From Myxococcus sp. (GTDB lineage Bacteria; Myxococcota; Myxococcia; Myxococcales; Myxococcaceae): a DNA stretch of 34,901 nucleotides. Below, piece after piece: positions 17,111 through 24,291 of this stretch (position 1 is the first letter of the stretch; every line of letters starts with the position of its first letter). The notes under the pieces were generated by a model. That model saw only the letters and a program-made list of their open reading frames with translations. It did no database searches and was not told where the DNA came from. The translations under genes and the position numbers were made by a program. Where the stretch lies: contig JACSRE010000119.1 of the NCBI GenBank assembly GCA_014879945.1, positions 1 to 34,901 of the forward strand, given 5' to 3'.

Positions 17111-17160
17111 GGGCGGCGGCGTGATGGGCGGGGAAGCCCCGCGTCACCTCGCCGTCGCCC
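17111..17160 (-). promoter_or_regulatory. Large hairpin between bufferin precursor and enzyme genes
   Basis: On the minus strand the 97-bp gap between bufA and bufB can fold into one long stem. The outer arms (17150-17160 and 17111-17121) pair at 10 of 11 positions, and an inner GCGGGG/CCCCGC stem (17128-17133 with 17137-17142) has a 3-nt loop. A short TCTTTT tract follows at about 17101-17106. It could act as a partial terminator or protect the 3' end of the precursor mRNA, giving more precursor than enzyme. The structure is seen; the function is inferred. Confidence 0.55.
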
Positions 17161-17181
17161 GGAGGCAGCGACCGCGTCGAG

Positions 17182-17457
17182 CTACTTCGCGTCGGCGACG
17201 ACCGTGCCGCCCTTGGCCTTGCAGTCCTTCTCGGCGAGGGTGATCCACCCCTTGCCCTTGCACTCGTTGTGGCCGGCGCAGTCGTGGGTCGCGCCACCGC
17301 ACGCGCCCTTGCCCTTGCACTCGTTCACGCCCGTACACTTCACCTGCGCGGCGTCCTTGGTGTCCTTCTTGGGCATGTCCTTGGGGCCCGCGTAGGCGGC
17401 GCCAGCGAACAGCGACGCGACGGCGGCAGCGACGAGGGCGTTCTTCGAGCTCTTCAT
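17182..17457 (-). CDS. bufA2: Bufferin-type RiPP metallophore precursor (BufA2-like)
   Basis: Product of 91 aa. A Sec signal peptide ends at AYA-G after residue 23, so the mature product is periplasmic and about 68 aa long. It has six cysteines and a repeated motif: CTGVNECKGKG and CAGHNECKGKG, with CGGATHDC between them and a final KDCKAKGG. This is the pattern of BufA2-type bufferins, ribosomal peptides that bind copper after some cysteines are turned into thiooxazoles by DUF692/DUF2063 proteins. The two partner genes follow directly, which supports the call strongly. It has a good ribosome-binding site (GGAG, about 8 nt before ATG). Which cysteines are modified cannot be told from sequence. 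Unlike BufA1/HvfA types it lacks the EGKCG motif. Confidence 0.88.
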   Translation of the reverse strand: MKSSKNALVAAAVASLFAGAAYAGPKDMPKKDTKDAAQVKCTGVNECKGKGACGGATHDCAGHNECKGKGWITLAEKDCKAKGGTVVADAK

Positions 17458-17515
17458 GGTCTTCTCCGGGGGTTGAACGTGCGCGCCGGCATGGCGTGAC
17501 GAGGTTCGCGCACAC

Positions 17516-17541
17516 TACGCCGACCTCCAGAGACTGGTTTC
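17516..17541 (-). promoter_or_regulatory. Candidate ECF-sigma promoter for the bufferin operon
   Basis: On the minus strand, GAAACC (17541-17536) is followed after 16 bp by CGTA (17519-17516). This has the form of ECF sigma factor promoters, whose -35 box typically contains AAC and whose -10 box is often CGT or CGA. It would give a leader of about 50 nt before the bufA2 ATG. Bufferin operons are controlled by an ECF factor in some other bacteria. Match by eye; the sigma gene is not in the window. Confidence 0.4.
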
Positions 17542-17587
17542 AGCCTTTGCACGGGCCGCGCTGACGTGTGTCGTCGACCGCGGAAAC

Positions 17588-17846
17588 CGACGACGCTCCT
17601 CCGCCAGGGGGGACGGCAGCAACGAGGGCCGCGCCGACGGCTCCCCTGCGCTGGTGAGGGCGTCTGCGCGCGACATGCCGTGCCCGTCGTCGATGATGGT
17701 GATGCCGCCGCAGCCGCTGCGGGAAGACGACGACGCCCCGCCACCGGGGGAGTGACGGCTTCAAGGGGGCCGCGCCGACGCGATCGCTCCCGTGCAAACG
17801 ACGACGCCCCGCCACCAGGAGTGACAGGGCGCGGGGGCCGTCGACG
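17588..17846 (+). repeat. Degenerate repeats of about 70 bp in the non-coding stretch before bufA2
   Basis: Three related copies begin with CGACGACGC at 17588, 17728 and 17799. The latter two share CGACGACGCCCCGCCACC, then a GAGTGAC block and a GGGGGCCG..GACG block. The first shares the start and AGGGCCGCGCCGACGG. Spacings are 140 and 71 bp, so a fourth, decayed copy may sit near 17658. They fill most of the 402-bp gap (17458-17859) between the YceI gene and bufA2. Apart from the promoter candidate, I see no gene in this gap. Strand is arbitrary. Confidence 0.6.
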
Positions 17847-17859
17847 GTCTGTCAGGCGC

Positions 17860-18462
17860 TCAGGGCTTGGCGTCGGGCGCCGCGGCCGGGCGCTGCACCA
17901 GCTCCACCTCGATGGAGATCTTCACCTCATCGCCCACCACCTGCACCGCCTCGGCGGGCGCCTGCCACTTCAGGCCCCAGTCCTGCCGAGTCAGCTTGCC
18001 AGTGGCGGTCACCGCGCGCGTCATGTTGCCGCTGAAGGGGTTCTTCACCGGAGGCGAGATCTCGGCGTCGAGCGTCACCGGCTTGGTGATGCCGTGCATG
18101 GTGAGGTCGCCGGTCACCTTGAGGTTCGTCTTCGACACCTTCTTCACGCTGGTCGAGGTGAAGGTGAGGGTCGGGTACTTCTCGACGTCGAAGAAGTCAG
18201 GGCTGCGCAGGTGGTCGTCGCGCTTGGCCCACTTGGTGTCGATGCCCTTCACGTCGATGGTGACGGCAATCATCTTGGTGGGATCGGCCGCGTCGAGATC
18301 GACGGTGCCGGACACCAGGCCGAGGGTGCCCTTCACGTTGGTGACGCCGAAGTGCTTGACCGAGAAGTTGGCAGAGGCGTGAGACGAGTCGATCTCCCAG
18401 GGGGCGGCTGCAGCGGGGAGCGCGAGCGCGAGCACGGCGGACAGGAAGAGGGTCTGCATCAT
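17860..18462 (-). CDS. YceI-family periplasmic protein
   Basis: Product of 200 aa. A signal peptide (about 1-20, ending AAAA-PWEID) is followed by a YceI lipocalin-like domain. Family blocks are WEIDSSHASANFSVKH at the start, KRDDHLRSPDFFDVEKYP in the middle and LTMHGITKPVTLDAE later. YceI proteins bind isoprenoid or other amphipathic ligands in the periplasm; the ligand here is unknown. The ATG at 18462 has an AAGGAG ribosome-binding site; a second ATG follows directly and would also work. A GTAACC box lies about 65-70 bp upstream. It is one of two adjacent YceI paralogues and lies 402 bp upstream of the bufferin precursor. Confidence 0.93.
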   Translation of the reverse strand: MMQTLFLSAVLALALPAAAAPWEIDSSHASANFSVKHFGVTNVKGTLGLVSGTVDLDAADPTKMIAVTIDVKGIDTKWAKRDDHLRSPDFFDVEKYPTLTFTSTSVKKVSKTNLKVTGDLTMHGITKPVTLDAEISPPVKNPFSGNMTRAVTATGKLTRQDWGLKWQAPAEAVQVVGDEVKISIEVELVQRPAAAPDAKP

Positions 18463-18526
18463 GAAAGGCTCCTTGCGTGGAGGCTCGTGGGGCGAGCCTT
18501 GACGGATAGGCGCCGGCGGGGGCGTC

Positions 18527-18532
18527 GGTTAC
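18527..18532 (-). promoter_or_regulatory. GTAACC box upstream of the first YceI gene (possible ECF -35)
   Basis: On the minus strand GTAACC is followed after 16-17 bp by a CCTAT sequence. GTAACC is a known form of the -35 box of ECF sigma factors, and it resembles the GAAACC box before bufA2. The -10 match is poor, so this is tentative. The box sits just after the terminator of the second YceI gene, where a new promoter would be expected. Confidence 0.3.
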
Positions 18533-18577
18533 GAGAAGAAACGAAAACTCCGGCGGTCCCGTGAGGGCCACCGGAGT
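18533..18577 (-). terminator. Intrinsic terminator of the second YceI gene
   Basis: On the minus strand ACTCCGG (18577-18571) pairs with CCGGAGT (18553-18547); the stem extends through an imperfect GC-rich part to a short loop. A T-rich tract (TTTCGTTTCTTC) follows. It lies 22 bp after the stop of the YceI gene at 18600, so that gene and the YceI gene at 17860-18462 are probably separate transcripts. Confidence 0.75.
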
Positions 18578-18599
18578 CAGGACCTGCAAGAGACGCTCC

Positions 18600-19217
18600 C
18601 TACTTCTTGGCAGGGGCTGCCTTGGCGGCGGGGGCGCCCATCTTCACCAGCTCGACGTTGAGGTCGACCTTCACCTCACGGCCGACGACGAAGTAGCTGT
18701 CGGTGGCCTTCGACTGCCAGTTCAGGCCGAAGTCGTCGCGGTTGACGGTGAACGACGCGGTGGCCGCGCGGGCCTTCGCGTTGGGGATCATCGGGTGATC
18801 GACCTCGCCCGAGAGCTCGGCTTCGAACGAGACGGGCTTGGTCACGCCGTGCATCGTCAAGTTGCCCTCGACCTTCAGCTTGTTGGGCGCGCCCGCGGCG
18901 ATCTTCGTCGAGGTGAAGGTCGCGGTGGGGTGCTTGGCGACGTCGAAGAAGTCAGGGCTCTTGAGGTGATCGTCGCGCTTGGGGTTGCCCGTGTAGAGGT
19001 CCTTCACCTCGATGCTGGCGGTGAGGGTGGACTTGTCGACGTTCTTCTCGTCGTAGCTGAGCTTGCCGGTGACGCTGCCGAGGGTGCCGGTGACGCTGGT
19101 GACGGTGAGGTGCTTGACGGTGAAGCCCGCGGTGGCGTGGTTGGTCTCGATGGTCCACTCGGCCGCGGAGGCGAAGCTCGAGAGGGCCAGGACCGCGACG
19201 GCGATGAGGTTCTTCAT
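18600..19217 (-). CDS. YceI-family periplasmic protein (second paralogue)
   Basis: Product of 205 aa. A signal peptide (MKNLIAVAVLALSSFASA) is followed by a complete YceI domain: WTIETNHATAGFTVKH, KRDDHLKSPDFFDVAKHP and LTMHGVTKPVSFEAEL. It is clearly a paralogue of the neighbouring gene, with the same blocks at the same spacing, but differs in many other positions, so the duplication is not recent. The C-terminal tail is Ala/Lys-rich. The ATG at 19217 starts the signal peptide directly; the frame extends upstream without signal-like sequence. It has its own terminator. Confidence 0.93.
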   Translation of the reverse strand: MKNLIAVAVLALSSFASAAEWTIETNHATAGFTVKHLTVTSVTGTLGSVTGKLSYDEKNVDKSTLTASIEVKDLYTGNPKRDDHLKSPDFFDVAKHPTATFTSTKIAAGAPNKLKVEGNLTMHGVTKPVSFEAELSGEVDHPMIPNAKARAATASFTVNRDDFGLNWQSKATDSYFVVGREVKVDLNVELVKMGAPAAKAAPAKK

Positions 19218-19335
19218 GAGGGTAATCCCTTGTTGAGGTGGAATGGTGGGCAGGCACGCTGCCTGCGCGAGCCAGATACCGCCTCGCCACGCGCCGTGCT
19301 CGTCCCACTCCTGCAACGAAGCGTCCCGACGCTCG

Positions 19336-21687
19336 CTACCGCTTTTTGCTCTTCTTCTTCTCGTCGCGCCGTTCTGGCGTCGAGGGCCCCTCGGCCGTGG
19401 CGGGGGCGCGCGCCGCGAGCTTGAAGACGCCGAACAGCACGCCCGCGATGACGATCCACACCTTGAAGCCGAAGGCCGGATCTCCGATGGGGGCGCCCCA
19501 GGTCTTCTGGACGGCGGAGTAGAGGACGAAGAACGACATCGCGGCGAGGCCGACGAGCACCCAGCGGTTGTGCCACGGGCCCGCGTCGGGTTCGGGCGGC
19601 TGGGCGCCCTGCTCGCCCCACTTCGTGAAGCTCCACCACACCAGCGGCACCGCGAGCACCGAGGCGAACGACATGGCGGTGTACTGCTGATCGAGCTCGT
19701 GTGACTGGAACTGCAGCCACCCGAAGTTGATGAAGAGCGTCACCGCCGAGAGCCCCGCCAGCAAGAGGCCGACCTCGCGCTTCTCGGCGTAGAGCGCGGC
19801 CATGCAGAGGAGGAAGCAGTAGTAGTAGTTGGTCAGCTCGGCGCCGAGCACGATCATGCCCACGCCGAGACACGCCCCCAGGTACAGCTTCGGTCCCGAG
19901 TGCCGCAGCGCGAGGTAGAGCAGGGCGATCGCGCCGAGCACCAGCAGCGCGAAGACGGGCTTCATCTGCTTCCACAGCTCGAGCTTCATGTCCTTCCACG
20001 GCTTCCACGCGTCGATGAGGAGCCGGTCGGTCATCTGGTTCCCCACGGTCGAGGGGCGCCAGGTGAGCACGGTGCGCAGCCCCATCAGGTTCGTCAGAGG
20101 CGTGCTGGCGTGCTTGACGGTGTTGGCGGCGAAGCGCTTCCACATGGCGACGCCGGAGCCGTCGGCGTCACGCGCGGCCTTGGCCTCGAACGCCTCTTTG
20201 ACGCGCGCGGCGATGGTGGCGGCGGTGTCTCCGACGGCGAGGGGCACCTGCAGCGTCTCGTCACCGCCGATGCGCACCGAGAAGAACGAGGCCTCGGTGG
20301 TGGGGCTCTCGGGCGCGGTCGCGGCGCCGCCGATGAAGAAGCCCGAGGCGCCCTCGATGGGGGTCGTCGCGAGGCCGGGCAGGCTGCTGGTCGGGTAGAG
20401 CGCGGGGCCCTTGAGCCAGGTGGTGGGCGCGCGCGTCTTCGTGTCGACGCGGGTCACGAGCACCTTCGTCGCGCCGGAGTCGGCCGGCGAGAGCTCGACG
20501 GTCAACGTGTTCGGCGGCGCGCCCGTCAGGAGCGCGAACGAGAGGCCCACCAGCACCAGCGTGCCCACGGCGCCGCCGGCCAGGTACTTGAGGAACGCGG
20601 GCTCGAGCTTCTTGTTGCGTCGGAAGTACTCGACGGCCGCGAGCGCGGGGCCGATGGCGGCCAGCCCGGGGAACAGGCGCAGCAGCACGGTGTACGAGAA
20701 CGAGAGCCCGCCGAGGAACGGCTTGTCCTTCTTCAAGAGGCAGACGCTCGCCACCATGAAGAAGAGCCAGTCGTGGCGGAGGAAGGCGCCGCCCGTCCAG
20801 TAGTACCGGTTGGGGAAGTTGCAGCCCAGCACGATGCCGGCGAGCGCGAAGCCCCGCGCCCCGAAGGCCCACCAGATCATCAGCATCGAGAGGAAGATGT
20901 AGATGGGGTCGAGCAGGTTGACCTTGATGAGGCCGTCGCTCGTCGCGGGCACCAGGTTCGAGAAGAACTGGCCGGCCAGCGTCCACACCGGGGTGGCGTT
21001 GTAGCCGTGGTCGATGTGGATCTCTTTCCACCGGTTCTCGTTCACCATCGCGCGGATGGAGTTGATGTCCTTCGTGTAGACGGCCCAGCGCTCGGGGGTG
21101 AAGTACTGCTTGCAGATCTGATCGGCGTTCGAGATCACCTCATCGGTCTTGGTGATGAGGTTGGTGCGCAGGTCGGTGTGGTTGCGGCGCTGCACCTCGG
21201 CGAGGCGGCCGTTCTCGGCGTCGACCACCGCGGCGCAGTCGTACATGCGCTCGTACCCGAGCTCGGGGAAGAACTTCGCGCCGACGTAGTAGTGGTACGT
21301 GTCCCAGACGTGCACGAAGCCGCCGAAGTGCAGGTGGCCGAAGTTGAAGTAGGCGAACACGCCCGCCATGCCGAGCGTCACCATGGTGCGATCGCGCAGG
21401 CGCTGAAACGCCAGCGGGCGGCCTTCGTCGGCCAGCTTCATGCCCCAGCCGACGATCAGCATCGCCGCGATGGCGACCCCGAAGCCCACCGTCTGCACCG
21501 AGCCGTCGTTGTCGAGGCGGAAGGTGTCGCTGGCCCACTTCGAGGCCACGAAGAACCGCGCGAGCAGGCCGACCACCACCAGCACGCCCGCCGGCACCAG
21601 CACGTCCCACTGGCTGGTCGCCTCGGTGTGCTTCTTCTCGGCGGGCGGGGGGGCCTTGCCGGGCTTCTCGGTCGAGGTGGCACTCAT
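19336..21687 (-). CDS. Large polytopic membrane protein, GT-C glycosyltransferase-like
   Basis: Product of 783 aa with about a dozen hydrophobic helices, so it lies in the inner membrane. After the second or third helix comes VWDTYHYYVGAKFF (about 127-140) with YERMYDC nearby. An acidic residue in the first outer loop followed by YY and a G-x-x-x-Y stretch is typical of GT-C fold enzymes that use polyprenyl-phosphate sugars (GT87-like). A hydrophilic section of about 150 residues (about 400-550), rich in Thr, Ser, Pro and Ala, is inserted between the helix groups and is probably periplasmic. The tail ends in a very basic stretch (KKKSKKR). A glycosyltransferase role is an inference from topology; substrate unknown. 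It is divergent from the VIT/vWA gene (106 bp). Confidence 0.6.
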   Translation of the reverse strand: MSATSTEKPGKAPPPAEKKHTEATSQWDVLVPAGVLVVVGLLARFFVASKWASDTFRLDNDGSVQTVGFGVAIAAMLIVGWGMKLADEGRPLAFQRLRDRTMVTLGMAGVFAYFNFGHLHFGGFVHVWDTYHYYVGAKFFPELGYERMYDCAAVVDAENGRLAEVQRRNHTDLRTNLITKTDEVISNADQICKQYFTPERWAVYTKDINSIRAMVNENRWKEIHIDHGYNATPVWTLAGQFFSNLVPATSDGLIKVNLLDPIYIFLSMLMIWWAFGARGFALAGIVLGCNFPNRYYWTGGAFLRHDWLFFMVASVCLLKKDKPFLGGLSFSYTVLLRLFPGLAAIGPALAAVEYFRRNKKLEPAFLKYLAGGAVGTLVLVGLSFALLTGAPPNTLTVELSPADSGATKVLVTRVDTKTRAPTTWLKGPALYPTSSLPGLATTPIEGASGFFIGGAATAPESPTTEASFFSVRIGGDETLQVPLAVGDTAATIAARVKEAFEAKAARDADGSGVAMWKRFAANTVKHASTPLTNLMGLRTVLTWRPSTVGNQMTDRLLIDAWKPWKDMKLELWKQMKPVFALLVLGAIALLYLALRHSGPKLYLGACLGVGMIVLGAELTNYYYCFLLCMAALYAEKREVGLLLAGLSAVTLFINFGWLQFQSHELDQQYTAMSFASVLAVPLVWWSFTKWGEQGAQPPEPDAGPWHNRWVLVGLAAMSFFVLYSAVQKTWGAPIGDPAFGFKVWIVIAGVLFGVFKLAARAPATAEGPSTPERRDEKKKSKKR

Positions 21688-21793
21688 GCGGGGCGCTCAA
21701 TAGCACGCGCTCCAAGAGAGAAAGAAACGAGGAATTCTCGCGACTTCCGTTGTTCGAAAGATCCACAATCGCGCCCACACGTTCGGAGGGGTC

Positions 21794-24151
21794 ATGAACC
21801 GACTTTTGCTGCTGGCCGCTGTGTTCGCCGGGTCGACGTCGCTGGCGCAGGGCATGTTGATTCCAACCGATCTCTCGATGGGCCCGCTGGGCATCAAGTA
21901 CCAGCGCGTCTCGGCCGAGATCGTCGACGGCACCGCGGTGACGAAGGTCGAGCAGGTGTTCGTCAACAGCTCGCCGCGGCAGCTCGAGGCGCACTTCGTC
22001 TTCCCGCTGCCCAAAGGCGCCGCGCTCCAGGACTTCTACCTGTGGATCAACGGCAAGCGCACCAAGGGTGAGGTGCTCGAGAAGCAGAAGGCCACCGACA
22101 TCTACGAGGGCATCGTGCGGCGCCTGCAGGACCCCGGCCTGCTCGAGTACATCGACACCGACGCCTTCCGCGCGCGGGTGTTCCCGGTGCCGGCCAACGG
22201 AGAGCAGAAGATCGAGCTGAGCTTCAGCCAGGTGCTCGACTTCCAGTCGGGCATCTACCAGTACCACTACCCGCTGGGCGCCTCGTCACGGGGCGCGCCG
22301 CGGCTGGCCGTGCGCCAGGACTTCGTGTTCTCGGCCCACATCACCTCGAAGACGCCGATTCGCAGCGTCTACTCGCCCACGCACAAGATGGGGGTGAACA
22401 AGAAGAGCGACTCCGACGCGGTCGCCGGCCTCGAGCTGGGCGCGGGCACCGACATCTCGAAGGACCTCGATCTCTTCTATACGGTGTCTGACAAGGCCAT
22501 CGGCTTCAGCTTCCTGCCGTACCGGCCCAACAGCGAAGAGCCGGGCTTCTTCATGGCGCTGCTGTCGCCGAAGACCGAGCTGAAGGCCGACGAGGTGATG
22601 CCCAAGCGCATCACCTTCGTGATGGACACCTCGGGCTCGATGATGGGCGAGCGCATCAAGCTGGCGCGCGACTCGATGAAGTACGGCGTGCAGCGCCTCA
22701 ACGCGAGAGACGAGTTCAACGTGGTGCGCTTCTCGACCGACGTCGAGGCGCTCTTCGAGAAGCCCCAGGTGGCCACCGAGGCGAACGTGAAGAAGGCGCT
22801 CGCGTTCGTCGACTCGTTCGAGGCCATCGGTGGTACCGCCATCGACGAGGGGCTCCAGCGCGCGCTCAAAGACGCCGAGGGCCGCGGCGCGATGCAGCAC
22901 ATCGTCTTGTTCGTCACCGACGGCCACCCGACGGTGGGCGTGACCGAGGAGCCCGACATCTCGAGCCGCGCGCGCTCCGGCAACAAGGGCAGCCGCGTCT
23001 TCACCTTCGGCGTCGGGGAAGACCTCAACGCCCGCCTGCTCGACCGCATCGCCGAAGACGGCCGGGGCACCTCTGACTTCGCCCGCGACGGGAAGGACTT
23101 CGAGGTGCGGGTGTCGGGCCTCTTCGACAAGGTGGCCAACCCGGTGCTGGCCGACCTCTCGCTCGAGCTCGCCGCCTTCGGGGCCTACGACGTCTACCCG
23201 AAGAAGCTGCCCGACCTCTTCAAAGGCACGCAGCTCGTCGTCACCGGCCGCTACCGCACCCCGAAGGACGCGACGGTGGTGTTGAGCGGCTCGATGAACG
23301 GCAAGAAGCAGGTGTACGAGTACCGCGCCGACGCCGCGAAAGAGGCGAAGGCCTATGACTTCGTTCCCCGGCTGTGGGCCATTCGCAAGGTGGGCTACGT
23401 GCTCGACGAGATCCGCCTGCACGGCGAGAAGCCCGAGCTGAAGGACGAGATCGTCGCGCTCGGGAAGAAGTACGGCATCGTGACGCCCTACACCTCGTAC
23501 CTGGTCGTCGAAGACACGCCGATGCCGGTGGCGAACAACGTGCGTCCGCCGCCGCCGCCCCGCCCGTGGCGTGAAGAAGAGGCGCGGCGCGACGTGCCCT
23601 GGAGCGCGCGCGGCATCGGCCGAGGCAGCGGCGGGAGCGCGGGTCCGGGGCAGGCGTCGGCGCCGTCGTCGCCCGCGGCCGATCGGCTCCGTGACGAAGA
23701 CGACGTCTTCTCGGGCGCCAAGGCCGAAGAGAAGGCCATGAACAAGCCCAAGGGCTCGGTCTCGCCCGAGCCGTCGCCAGAGCCCGCGAAGGCGCTCGAG
23801 TCGTCGGATGGGCGCACGGGCATCGCGGTCGCCAAGAAGGTGCGCTCCATGAAGGACCAGGAGGTGGCCTCCAAAGAGTCGGAGCCGGTGCGCGTCGCGT
23901 CGGGCCGCACCTTCCTCTTCCGCATGGGCGGGTGGATCGACTCCGAGGCCGTCAACGGCACGGCGAAGCAGCTCAAGGTGAAGTACCTGTCCGAGGCGTA
24001 CTTCGCGATCCTCAAGGCGAAGCCCGACCTCAAGGCGGCCCTGTCGCTCGGCAACCGCGTGGTGATCGTCGTCGGCAAGGACAAGAGCCTGGTCATCACC
24101 CCGGACGACGGCGAGACCAAGGCCGACAAGGTGACCGACTTCTTGAAGTGA
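21794..24151 (+). CDS. Secreted VIT and von Willebrand A domain protein
   Basis: Product of 785 aa. A signal peptide (MNRLLLLAAVFAGSTSLAQ) precedes a VIT domain (about 25-160, with VEQVFVNSSPRQLEAHFVFP). Next is a von Willebrand A domain from about 272, whose metal site DTSGSM starts at D278. After it come a beta-rich region to about 590, a Pro/Arg/Gly/Ser-rich linker (about 578-640) and a C-terminal part resembling the end of such proteins. This layout is that of animal inter-alpha-trypsin inhibitor heavy chains and of many uncharacterised bacterial surface proteins; in bacteria the role is unclear, perhaps metal-dependent adhesion or envelope assembly. Ribosome-binding site GGAGG, 5 nt before the ATG. 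It is followed by a strong hairpin terminator. Confidence 0.9.
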   Translation: MNRLLLLAAVFAGSTSLAQGMLIPTDLSMGPLGIKYQRVSAEIVDGTAVTKVEQVFVNSSPRQLEAHFVFPLPKGAALQDFYLWINGKRTKGEVLEKQKATDIYEGIVRRLQDPGLLEYIDTDAFRARVFPVPANGEQKIELSFSQVLDFQSGIYQYHYPLGASSRGAPRLAVRQDFVFSAHITSKTPIRSVYSPTHKMGVNKKSDSDAVAGLELGAGTDISKDLDLFYTVSDKAIGFSFLPYRPNSEEPGFFMALLSPKTELKADEVMPKRITFVMDTSGSMMGERIKLARDSMKYGVQRLNARDEFNVVRFSTDVEALFEKPQVATEANVKKALAFVDSFEAIGGTAIDEGLQRALKDAEGRGAMQHIVLFVTDGHPTVGVTEEPDISSRARSGNKGSRVFTFGVGEDLNARLLDRIAEDGRGTSDFARDGKDFEVRVSGLFDKVANPVLADLSLELAAFGAYDVYPKKLPDLFKGTQLVVTGRYRTPKDATVVLSGSMNGKKQVYEYRADAAKEAKAYDFVPRLWAIRKVGYVLDEIRLHGEKPELKDEIVALGKKYGIVTPYTSYLVVEDTPMPVANNVRPPPPPRPWREEEARRDVPWSARGIGRGSGGSAGPGQASAPSSPAADRLRDEDDVFSGAKAEEKAMNKPKGSVSPEPSPEPAKALESSDGRTGIAVAKKVRSMKDQEVASKESEPVRVASGRTFLFRMGGWIDSEAVNGTAKQLKVKYLSEAYFAILKAKPDLKAALSLGNRVVIVVGKDKSLVITPDDGETKADKVTDFLK

Positions 24152-24166
24152 CGCCTCGCTGACGTG

Positions 24167-24216
24167 GACGCGACGGCCCGGCCTCCTTGGAACGGAGCGC
24201 CGGGCCTCGTCGCGTC
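24167..24216 (+). terminator. Long GC-rich terminator hairpin after the VIT/vWA gene
   Basis: GACGCGACG plus GCCCGGC (24167-24182) pairs with GCCGGGC and CGTCGCGTC (24199-24216), giving 16 base pairs with a 2-nt bulge and a loop of 16 nt. It begins 16 bp after the stop codon. No T-run follows, as is common for terminators in high-GC genomes. Confidence 0.65.
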
Positions 24217-24291
24217 AAAGCGGCGCGAGGCGTTCGCCAGCGGGCGCCCGAAGGGTTGCGTGGCTCGCCGTGGCGGCGCTACGACGGCACC

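Noticed and set aside
19250-19266. GCAGGC/GCCTGC hairpin between the membrane protein gene and the second YceI gene
   Set aside because: The stem is only 6 bp, no T-run follows on either strand, and such short palindromes are common at this GC content.
19900-22071. 723-codon plus-strand frame opposite the large membrane protein
   Set aside because: The minus-strand gene has clear membrane helices and a normal start. The plus-strand translation is His/Arg/Glu-rich without pattern and overlaps the start of the VIT/vWA gene.
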